Origin: a virus
Reading direction: 5' to 3' (one strand)
Virus record (IMG/VR): IMGVR_UViG_3300024518_000708
Location: 1-21,798 of that record
DNA length: 21,798 bases
The position numbers were made by a program, and so were the translations under genes. Below, one piece after another: positions 6,892 through 13,308 of the stretch (the first letter of the stretch is position 1; each line of letters starts with the position of its first letter). A model generated the notes under the pieces. It worked only from the letters and a program-made list of their open reading frames with translations. It searched no databases and had not been told where the DNA came from.

Positions 6892-8561
6892 TGCCCCTCG
6901 TAGGAACCCTTCGGGAACGCCAAGAGAAGCGGCGCGGGTCGATGGTAACGGAGCGCACTTCGTTCATCGGTCACTACCGCGAACTCTCTGACTTCATTCA
7001 ACCACGCACCGGTCGGTACTTCGTCGACGATGTGAACAAAGGCGACAAGCGGTGGAACTCCATCATCAACTCCCGCGCTACCCAAGCGCTGCGGGTCGCT
7101 ACCGCTGGGCTGTTCAATGGTGTCATGTCCCCATCCCGCCCGTGGTTTCAACTGGGTTCGCCCGACACGGATTTAAACGACTTTGGTCCGGTGAAGCAGT
7201 GGTTGACACAGGTCGAGGAGCTGATGCGTCGGATCTTCAACGGCGGCAACATCTACAACATGTCGCCTGTGATGCTACGCGAGCTGCTATTGTACGGTAC
7301 CGGCTGTCTCTCGCACGTTGACGACTTCGAAGACGTGTCGCGGTTCTACGCCCATACCGTGGGCAGCTACGTCATCGCCCAGAACGATCGCTACATGATC
7401 AACACGGTCGGTCGCGAGTACAAGATGACGGTCGAGCAGATCTACCGGCAGTTCTACAAGACCGGCAAAATCAGCCAGCCCATCCGCGACGCCTACGACA
7501 ACGGCAAGTACGACGCGTGGTTCAAGATCATCCACATGGTGGACGAGAACCCCGAATACATCCGGGGCAATCCCTTCGCCCAGAACAAGAAATATCGGGA
7601 GATGTACTACGACCCGACCGACGTGGACAAGGATCACGTCCTCAAGCAGTCGGGCTATGACGAGTTCCCGTTCTACACCCCCCGCTGGGACGTGACCGGC
7701 GAGGACATCTACGGCACCGACTGTCCCGGCATGACAGCGCTGGGCGACGTGAAAGGGCTTCAGCATGAAGAAAAGCGCAAGGCCCAGGCGATCGACAAGA
7801 TGGTATCGCCGCCCCTGCATGGTCCTCCTTCTCTCCGCAATACTGCTGTGTCTTCTCTGCCGGGCGGTGTTACGACTTACGAGGCGGGTCAGTCACAGGG
7901 GCTCAAACCTATTTACGAGGTACGCCCGCAGATTGGCGAGCTTGTCCAAGACATCCAGGCCATAGAGACACGCATCAACGAGGCGTTCTACGTCGATCTG
8001 TTCAAGGCGATTTCGGACATGGCCGGCGTGCAGCCTCGCAACCAGCTTGAGCTGACGCAGCGGAACGAGGAACGCTTGCTTCAGCTGGGACCAGTCCTGG
8101 AGCGCCTGCATGGCGAGTACCTGGACAAGGTGATTGACCGCCAGTTCGCGCAGATGGTCAGAGCGAAGATGCTACCGGAACCCCCGGAGGAGCTGCGAGA
8201 CAGCCCCCTGAAGGTGACGTACATCTCAACGCTGGCCATGGCGCAACGAGCTGTTCAGACTGGATCGATCGATCGTCTGGTCGGCTTCATTGGCGGGCTC
8301 GCCGCGGCAGGGATGCCCGGCGCAGTACACAAGCTGGACGAGATCCAAGCCGTGGACGAGTACGCCACGTTCCTTGGTGTCCCGCCGACCGTCATCAGGT
8401 CCGACGACGACGTGAAAGCCCGCATGGAAGCGGAAGCCCAGCGAGCCGCACAGGCTGCTCAAATGGAGCAGATGCAGCAGGGTGCGGATATCGCGAAGAC
8501 AGCCGGCGAGGCTGACTTGAACCTACAGGGAGCGGCCACACAAGCGGCTGACAGAGCATGA
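6891..8561 (+). CDS. Portal protein (head-tail connector, T7 gp8 / Bbp20 type)
   Basis: The portal is the dodecameric ring at one capsid vertex through which DNA enters and leaves and to which the tail attaches. This 556-residue product matches the podovirus head-tail connector family. It shows an N-terminal helical region with 'QPRTGRY' (37-43), the 'GLFNGVMSPSRPWFQL' segment (73-88), 'LLYGTGCL' (133-140), and a proline-rich core 'PPLHGPPSLRN' from residue 307. It ends in an Ala/Gln/Glu-rich, coiled-coil-like region (about 505-556). Length is normal for the family. The start at 6891 overlaps the previous TGA, and the 3' end overlaps the next start (ATGA). Codons around 7800-7870 are more T-ending than their surroundings. 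Confidence 0.95.
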   Translation: MPLVGTLRERQEKRRGSMVTERTSFIGHYRELSDFIQPRTGRYFVDDVNKGDKRWNSIINSRATQALRVATAGLFNGVMSPSRPWFQLGSPDTDLNDFGPVKQWLTQVEELMRRIFNGGNIYNMSPVMLRELLLYGTGCLSHVDDFEDVSRFYAHTVGSYVIAQNDRYMINTVGREYKMTVEQIYRQFYKTGKISQPIRDAYDNGKYDAWFKIIHMVDENPEYIRGNPFAQNKKYREMYYDPTDVDKDHVLKQSGYDEFPFYTPRWDVTGEDIYGTDCPGMTALGDVKGLQHEEKRKAQAIDKMVSPPLHGPPSLRNTAVSSLPGGVTTYEAGQSQGLKPIYEVRPQIGELVQDIQAIETRINEAFYVDLFKAISDMAGVQPRNQLELTQRNEERLLQLGPVLERLHGEYLDKVIDRQFAQMVRAKMLPEPPEELRDSPLKVTYISTLAMAQRAVQTGSIDRLVGFIGGLAAAGMPGAVHKLDEIQAVDEYATFLGVPPTVIRSDDDVKARMEAEAQRAAQAAQMEQMQQGADIAKTAGEADLNLQGAATQAADRA

Positions 8562-8908
8562 GCGACGAAGGGGAACACTTAGACGAAGAACAGACCGCGA
8601 AGGTATCAGCTGAGACCGAGTTGCAAGCGCTGCTCGCGGCTGAGAGCTTCCACGTCTGGGAGGATGTCCTCAAGACCTACGCTGGCCGGCAGGCTATGTG
8701 GGAGATCTTGGTCGAGGCGAAAATCCATGCCACCTCATTCACTGGCGACCGGTGGGGTGATTTCAACGAAGGTCGTCGGGATCTCGGAAATTGGCTCATT
8801 GCAAATAAGATCTTTACAACGGGTCAAGAGTGGTATACACTCATGGGGTCTGAAGCACAACAACGAGACGAACGTGTCAAACAACTTCGTGAACAAAGGG
8901 GACTATGA
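8558..8908 (+). CDS. Bbp19-like phage structural protein, 116 aa
   Basis: Residues 33-85 resemble the small Bbp19-like phage domain, named after Bordetella phage BPP-1. The pattern is a helix, 'YAGRQAMWEIL', a hydrophobic 'HATSFTGD' segment, then 'FNEGRRDLGNWL'. The family lies directly after the portal gene in related phages, as it does here. Its precise role is unknown; it is regarded as virion- or assembly-related. An acidic N-terminus (1-20) and a charged C-terminal helix (98-115) flank the core. The start overlaps the portal stop as ATGA. The 3' third of the gene has A/T-rich codons and contains a promoter candidate for the scaffold-capsid genes. Confidence 0.8.
   Translation: MSDEGEHLDEEQTAKVSAETELQALLAAESFHVWEDVLKTYAGRQAMWEILVEAKIHATSFTGDRWGDFNEGRRDLGNWLIANKIFTTGQEWYTLMGSEAQQRDERVKQLREQRGL
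8813..8841 (+). promoter_or_regulatory. Candidate sigma70-like promoter before scaffold and capsid genes
   Basis: TTTACA (8813-8818), a 17-nt spacer ending GGTA, then TACACT (8836-8841). The string GGTATACACT and the spacing are the same as in the candidate at 5812-5840. It lies within the Bbp19-like gene, about 65 nt upstream of the scaffold start. That is a sensible place to boost capsid-gene transcription. Confidence 0.4.
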
Positions 8909-9801
8909 TGCCTGACCCAGTGGTCGATGAAACACCGAAAGACGGCGAAACTCCGCTAGGCAAGACCGCCGAGGAGCAAGCCGCCACTCTCTACGACAGC
9001 CCCGAGGCGGAAGCCAAAGCTGCCGAGGAGAAAGCCGCGTCCGACGCCGAAGCCGCGACGGAAGCTGCCGCTGCCGAGGAAGCTCGCATTTCCGCGTTGC
9101 CTGCCGCAGAGCAGGAAGCGGAGCGAACCAAGGTCGCCAACGAGAAGGCGGCTGACGAGGAACTCAAGAAGCTGGAAGCCGCGAAGGCTCCCGAGGGTTT
9201 CGAGGAGAAGACGGCAGACGAAATCGCGGCCATGTCGGCTCGCGAGAAAGCCGCCTACTTCGATGCCCTGGCGAAAGCCGAGGACGCTGCCAAACCCAAG
9301 GAGGACCGCGAAGGTGCCCCCGAGGAGTATGGCAAATTCGAGACACCGGAGGGTTTCGAGGAGCTGGACAAGGAACGGCTCGACGCTTTCCTCCCCATCG
9401 CGAAGGACATGGACCTCAGCCAAGCGGACACGCAGAAGCTGATCGACCACTTCGCGGCGGAACAGACGAAGATCATCACCGAACAGGTCGAAGCCTGGGA
9501 GGAGCAGAAAGCCACATGGCTCACTAGCTCCAAAGAGGACGACGAGATCGGTGGGAAAGGTTTCGACCAATCGGTCGGAAAGGCTGTGGCGGCGCTGGAT
9601 CAGTTCGGCACCCCGGAGCTGCGAGAAGCCCTTGACCAAACCGGCATGGGCAGTCACCCCGAAGTCATCCGCGTCTTTTCACGGATTGGGGCGGCGATTT
9701 CGGAAGGGAAAGTTATCACGGGCGGGATCGGCACGCAAGACGCCGATAAGACCCAGGCCGAGGTGATGTACCCGTCGATGGCGAAGACGCCAGCGGCTTA
9801 A
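8908..9801 (+). CDS. Capsid scaffolding protein
   Basis: The product is about 297 residues and strongly acidic, with an N-terminal half dominated by Ala, Glu and Lys (likely extended helix or coiled coil). The C-terminal part, from about residue 140, has the pattern seen in podovirus scaffolds: 'EGFEELDKERLDAF', 'LSQADTQKLIDHF', 'WLTSSKEDDEIGGKGFDQS', 'LDQFGTPELREALDQTGMGSH' and 'IRVFSRIGAAISEG'. Scaffolds direct coat assembly and leave before DNA packaging. The gene sits just before the major capsid gene, as expected. ATGs at 8905 and 8908 are both possible; the second is better spaced from AAAGGGG. Near the N-terminus is GETPLGKT, matching the motif in the MCxGG microproteins. Confidence 0.88.
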   Translation: MPDPVVDETPKDGETPLGKTAEEQAATLYDSPEAEAKAAEEKAASDAEAATEAAAAEEARISALPAAEQEAERTKVANEKAADEELKKLEAAKAPEGFEEKTADEIAAMSAREKAAYFDALAKAEDAAKPKEDREGAPEEYGKFETPEGFEELDKERLDAFLPIAKDMDLSQADTQKLIDHFAAEQTKIITEQVEAWEEQKATWLTSSKEDDEIGGKGFDQSVGKAVAALDQFGTPELREALDQTGMGSHPEVIRVFSRIGAAISEGKVITGGIGTQDADKTQAEVMYPSMAKTPAA

Positions 9802-9828
9802 ACTTAACCAAGCAAGGAGACCACAACC

Positions 9829-10851
9829 ATGGCCGTTCTTAGTGCCAAAAACCCGACCTTGCTCGATCTGGCGAAGGTGACTGACCCAGACGGCAAGATT
9901 GCCACGGTCGCCGAGATCTTGAACGAGACCAACGAGATCTTGGAAGACATGACGTGGATCGAGGGCAACCTGCCCACCGGCCACCGTACCACCACGCGAA
10001 CGGGCATCCCCGCTCCGACGTGGCGGAAGCTCTACGGTGGTGTCCAGCCGAACAAGTCAACGACCGTCCAGGTCACTGACAGCACCGGTTCGCTGGAAGC
10101 CTACGCCGAGGTGGACAAGAAGCTCGCCGACCTCAACGGCAACACCAGCGAGTTCCGGCTCAACGAGGATCGCCCCCACATCGAGGGCATGAACCAAGAG
10201 CTGGCCGACACGCTGTTCTTCGGAGACGAAGCCAGTGAGCCCGAAGCCTTCACCGGCTTTGGTCCGCGCTTTGACGACCTCTCCGGTCCCGAGAACGCCG
10301 ACAACATCATCGACGGCGCGGGCACCGGTTCCGACAACAACAGCATCTGGCTGATTGTCTGGGGTCCGAACACTGTCCACGGGATCGTTCCCAAGGGCAT
10401 CAAAGCCGGCCTGTCTGTCACGGACAAGGGCCAAGTCACGATCGAGGATGCCAGCGATGGCTCCAACACCGGTCGTTTCGAAGCCTACCGGACCCATTAC
10501 TCGTGGGATGCCGGCCTCACCGTTCGTGATTGGCGCTTCGTCGTGCGGATCTGCAACATCGACCTGTCGCTTCTGACGCGTGTTTACACGTCGGGCGCGT
10601 TCAGCACGGGCGCTCACTTGCCCGACCTGATGTTCCAGGCTCTGCGTCTCCCGCCCAACCTCAGCATGGGACGCCCGGCGTTCTACATGTCCAAAGACCT
10701 GATCACTTGGGTTGGCCGACAGACTGCCGCTGCGGTCCAGGGTTCCACGCTGACGACCGAGATGGTCGGCGGCAAAATGGTAACGTCCTTCATGGGTGTG
10801 CCGATGCGTCGCGTTGACGTGCTGGCCGCGAATGAAGCGCGCGTAACCTAA
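9829..10851 (+). CDS. Major capsid protein (Bbp17-like)
   Basis: The 340-residue product resembles the major head proteins of BPP-1-like and related podophages, which adopt the HK97 coat fold. Recognisable stretches are 'KIATVAEILNETNEILEDMTWIEGN' in shortened form at residues 23-47, 'GHRTTTRTGIPAPTWRKLYGG' at 51-71, 'NEDRPHIEGM' (112-121), 'TLFFGD' (128-133) and 'GRPAFYMSKD' (281-290). A strong Shine-Dalgarno (AAGGAG) precedes the ATG. The gene follows the scaffold and precedes a cement protein, which matches the family context. There is no protease gene beside it, and no N-terminal delta domain is apparent. The protein is probably the most abundant virion component. Confidence 0.93.
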   Translation: MAVLSAKNPTLLDLAKVTDPDGKIATVAEILNETNEILEDMTWIEGNLPTGHRTTTRTGIPAPTWRKLYGGVQPNKSTTVQVTDSTGSLEAYAEVDKKLADLNGNTSEFRLNEDRPHIEGMNQELADTLFFGDEASEPEAFTGFGPRFDDLSGPENADNIIDGAGTGSDNNSIWLIVWGPNTVHGIVPKGIKAGLSVTDKGQVTIEDASDGSNTGRFEAYRTHYSWDAGLTVRDWRFVVRICNIDLSLLTRVYTSGAFSTGAHLPDLMFQALRLPPNLSMGRPAFYMSKDLITWVGRQTAAAVQGSTLTTEMVGGKMVTSFMGVPMRRVDVLAANEARVT

Positions 10852-10883
10852 CCCAACCACAAACCCCATAGAGGAGATTAATC

Positions 10884-11345
10884 ATGGGCTGGATGGACGA
10901 AACCCTTGAGTTTGCCGACGCCACTAGCGTCGGTACGCCCAACAACACCACGGTCAATGTCGGTGACATCATCGACACCGAAGCTCTCGGACGCGACCTG
11001 GGCAACGGTCAGCCGTTGTACCTCGTCGTGGGCGTTGACACGCTCGTCGAGAGTGGCGGAGCGGCCACAGTACGCTTCAAGCTGGCTTCCGACGCGACGA
11101 CCACGATCGCCGTCGATGGAACCCAGTCGGAGCATATCACCTCCGACAGCATCGCGGTGGCCACGTTGGTCGCCGGCTATCAGTTCATCGCTACGCTGCC
11201 GCAAGGCTCGCAGGCGTACGAGCGGTACCTCGCCTTCCAGGTCGAGGAAGATGCTGGGCAGGCTCTGACTGCGGGCAACGTCAATGCCTTCATCACCGCC
11301 TTCCCGCCGACCAACTGGAAGTCCTACGCGGACAACCAGAAGTAA
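10884..11345 (+). CDS. Bbp16-family capsid cement protein
   Basis: The 153-residue protein matches the cement-protein family of BPP-1 (Bbp16). In that phage, a jelly-roll dimer sits on the capsid surface and stabilises it. Features visible here are the N-terminal 'LEFADATSVGT', 'IDTEALGRDLGNGQPLYLVV', a beta-rich middle ('AATVRFKLASDATTTI') and the late 'AYERYLAFQVEEDAG' followed by 'AFITAFPPTNWKSY'. The gene lies directly downstream of the major capsid gene and has its own strong ribosome-binding site (GAGGAG). It is followed by a long near-perfect palindrome that may end or process the capsid transcript. Confidence 0.9.
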   Translation: MGWMDETLEFADATSVGTPNNTTVNVGDIIDTEALGRDLGNGQPLYLVVGVDTLVESGGAATVRFKLASDATTTIAVDGTQSEHITSDSIAVATLVAGYQFIATLPQGSQAYERYLAFQVEEDAGQALTAGNVNAFITAFPPTNWKSYADNQK

Positions 11346-11355
11346 CGTGAGCTGA

Positions 11356-11381
11356 GGGGAGGTATCAGCTGATGCCTCCCC
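11356..11381 (+). terminator. 26-nt near-perfect palindrome after the capsid/cement genes
   Basis: GGGGAGG, then TATCAGCTGATG, then CCTCCCC. The whole 26 nt is self-complementary except one T/G pair, which can wobble in RNA. It lies in the 64-nt gap after the cement gene. No T-tract follows, so it is not a classical rho-independent terminator. It could be an attenuator, an RNase III-type processing site or a 3'-end stabiliser for the abundant capsid mRNA. As a DNA palindrome it could also bind a dimeric protein. Confidence 0.5.
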
Positions 11382-11409
11382 AACGCCACACCAACCGAGG
11401 AGCAACACG

Positions 11410-11814
11410 ATGGAAGTAAAACTGAAGGTCAACTTCTTCGCTGGCCGTGTCAGATATCGTCGCGTGATCGGTGGATTAACGGTCATGCCCGACGAGCTGG
11501 TGAACCAGCTTCCGTCGTCAGCTGATGTCGTTGTTCCTCCGAAAGGGATGGAGTTCATCCCAGGCGTCGATGGCGAAAAGGGCGAGTGGGTTCAGAACGA
11601 GATCGAGCCCGATGTCCAGGAAGATGTCGAAGCGGCCTTGCGCCAACGCCAGGAGTTCGCCGCACAACTGAAAGCCGAGAAAGACGCGGAGGTTGCTGAC
11701 GCAGCCGACAAGTCGATCGAGGCACTTGCCGACGCAGCCGATGCCACCAGTGGCGCGGCGGCGAACGCAGCCCAAGGAGAGGACAAGCCCAAGGCGGGCA
11801 AGTCCAAATCGTAA
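11410..11814 (+). CDS. Hypothetical virion-module protein, 134 aa
   Basis: ATG at 11410 is preceded by GAGGAG. The first half is beta-like and basic (VKLKVNFFAGRVRYRRV), then a short Pro/Val region. Residues from about 72 are an acidic, Ala/Glu/Lys-rich helix with strong coiled-coil character. The C-terminus is Lys/Ser-rich (KPKAGKSKS). I do not recognise a family. It lies between hairpins that separate it from the capsid genes on one side and from the tail genes on the other side of its neighbour. A head-completion or decoration role is possible. The disordered tail also suits an assembly factor. Confidence 0.75.
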   Translation: MEVKLKVNFFAGRVRYRRVIGGLTVMPDELVNQLPSSADVVVPPKGMEFIPGVDGEKGEWVQNEIEPDVQEDVEAALRQRQEFAAQLKAEKDAEVADAADKSIEALADAADATSGAAANAAQGEDKPKAGKSKS

Positions 11815-11841
11815 CCTAGAGCCACGGAAGGAGAACCACCC

Positions 11842-12657
11842 ATGGCCTCATTCACCGCAGCGGACGATACCCTCGTCCTCTCTATCCCCGACCGTGGCGA
11901 AACAATCGATATCGCCTTGTCGGGCACGTACTCGATGCAGATCGATCTGGAGATCGAAGTCGGCTCCAAGAACTCCGGTTCCTGGCAGAAGATCAAGACG
12001 GTCTCCGGTGCGGCCAACGCCACGATCGCCGACGCGTATACGTCCAAGTCCTACAGTGAGCGCATCCGTTTGCGCGTCATCGTGGACACCTCGGGCACAT
12101 GCGTCGCCACGCTCACCGACAACGACGATCGTTCGATCCATGTGATCAAGGATCAGGTCGGCAACACCCTCGCGACGTTCAACCAGAGCGGCCTCGTGCT
12201 GCCAGCCGATCTCGATATCGGCGGCGGTGTCAAGCGTCGGGCCGCAAAGATGGTGACGACCTCGGCAGCGATCACGCTGACCCAGGCGCTCCACGCCGGC
12301 AAGATCTTGACCATGACCGGCACGACCGGTCGGGCGATCACCCTGCCGGAAGCCACTGGCACGGGCGACGTGTACGAGATCTTCTACGTGGCCACGGTCG
12401 CGTCGGGCTCGCATACGATCGTCGCACCCTCCTCGGCAACTGACTTCGTGGGTGGCGTTGCCATCGCGACGGACATTGCCGGCGTCACCTGTATCTGTAA
12501 CTCCGGTGACGACACGATCACGATGAACGGTTCAACGACTGGCGGCGTCGCCGGCACGTTCCTCCGCTTCACCGACGTGGTTGACGGAACCTACCTCGTG
12601 GAAGGTTTCCTGACCTCGACTTCAACCGAAGCCGATCCTTTCTCGGCGGCGGTCTAA
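11842..12657 (+). CDS. Phage beta-rich structural protein (head or fibre decoration), 271 aa
   Basis: ATG at 11842 follows AAGGAG. Residues 1-95 are a beta domain with 'IALSGTYSMQIDLEIE' and 'SGTCVATLTDND', similar in layout to the 95-residue protein at 289. Residues 96-130 act as a linker ('SIHVIKDQVGN'). Residues 135-262 form a domain seen in many phage structural proteins: 'ITLTQALHAGKILTMTG', 'GRAITLPEATGTGDVYEIFY', 'ASGSHTIVAPSSATDFVGGV'. I recall such domains in head decoration and fibre proteins without a fixed function. Its location between capsid and tail-tube genes fits a virion surface role. A strong hairpin follows the stop. Confidence 0.8.
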   Translation: MASFTAADDTLVLSIPDRGETIDIALSGTYSMQIDLEIEVGSKNSGSWQKIKTVSGAANATIADAYTSKSYSERIRLRVIVDTSGTCVATLTDNDDRSIHVIKDQVGNTLATFNQSGLVLPADLDIGGGVKRRAAKMVTTSAAITLTQALHAGKILTMTGTTGRAITLPEATGTGDVYEIFYVATVASGSHTIVAPSSATDFVGGVAIATDIAGVTCICNSGDDTITMNGSTTGGVAGTFLRFTDVVDGTYLVEGFLTSTSTEADPFSAAV

Positions 12658-12663
12658 GGTAAC

Positions 12664-12687
12664 GGGGGCGGTCTTCGGATCGCCCCC
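12664..12687 (+). terminator. GC-rich hairpin with C(UUCG)G tetraloop
   Basis: GGGGGCGGTC, TTCG, GATCGCCCCC form a 10-bp stem with one G-U pair, closed by the very stable cUUCGg loop. It fills the gap between the 271-residue protein and the tail-tube gene. There is no T-tract downstream, so it is more likely an attenuator or an mRNA end or processing element than a textbook terminator. The next gene's ribosome-binding site (CTGGAG) starts a few nt after it. Confidence 0.55.
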
Positions 12688-12704
12688 AACCCTGGAGATC
12701 AAAC

Positions 12705-13307
12705 ATGGCGTCCTCAGTTTCCAAAGTCACGATCGGCAACATGGCCTTGGGCCATATCGGTACGGACAACACGATCGAGGCATTCACGGAGACCTCACCC
12801 CAGGCGAAGCAGATCGACCTCTGGTACGACTTCGCGCGGGAGCAGGCTCTGGCTGAGTACGACTGGAACTTCGCACGCAAGCGGCTCGCCATGTCGGTGC
12901 ACGCCGAAGATCCGCCCTCGGGAGTATGGGCGTATCGCTACCAATATCCTTCAGACGCGATTGTCTGCCGTGAGATCGAGAAGGCACCCACGGAGACCGT
13001 GGTCCCCTTCGACATCGAAACCGCTGGCACCGACAACTCGCTGTCCGTCCTCACCGACCGCGCGACCGCGACGATGAAGTACACGCGCGACGTACAGGAC
13101 ACGAACCTGTTCTCCCCTCACTTCGTCCAGGCTCTGGGCTACCTGCTGGCGCACTATGTGGCGTTCGCACTGACCCGGAAGAAGACGGTGAAGGAAGACA
13201 TGATGACTGCGTATCGACAGCTGGTACCCCTAGCCGCAGCGCATAATTTCAACGAGAGCGGAGCAAGTGCCCCGCCCGAAGGTGGAGCCGTCCAGGCCAG
13301 GAGTTAA
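12705..13307 (+). CDS. Tail tubular protein A (T7 gp11-like adaptor)
   Basis: The 200-residue product fits the gp11-like family, which forms a ring below the portal and links it to the tail nozzle. Typical features are 'KVTIGNMALGHIG' (7-19), 'SPQAKQIDLWYDFAREQALAEYDWNFARKR' in shortened view at 31-60, 'YRYQYPSDAIVCREI' (77-91), and a C-terminal helical part 'FVQALGYLLAHYVAFALT'. The length is normal for the family. The start ATG at 12705 is preceded by GGAG just after a strong hairpin. It is followed directly by the nozzle gene, as in T7 (genes 11 and 12). Confidence 0.92.
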   Translation: MASSVSKVTIGNMALGHIGTDNTIEAFTETSPQAKQIDLWYDFAREQALAEYDWNFARKRLAMSVHAEDPPSGVWAYRYQYPSDAIVCREIEKAPTETVVPFDIETAGTDNSLSVLTDRATATMKYTRDVQDTNLFSPHFVQALGYLLAHYVAFALTRKKTVKEDMMTAYRQLVPLAAAHNFNESGASAPPEGGAVQARS

Positions 13308-13308
13308 A

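Noticed and set aside
7202-7230. TTGACA at about 7203 in the portal gene as a promoter
   Set aside because: No acceptable -10 element at 16-18 nt downstream.
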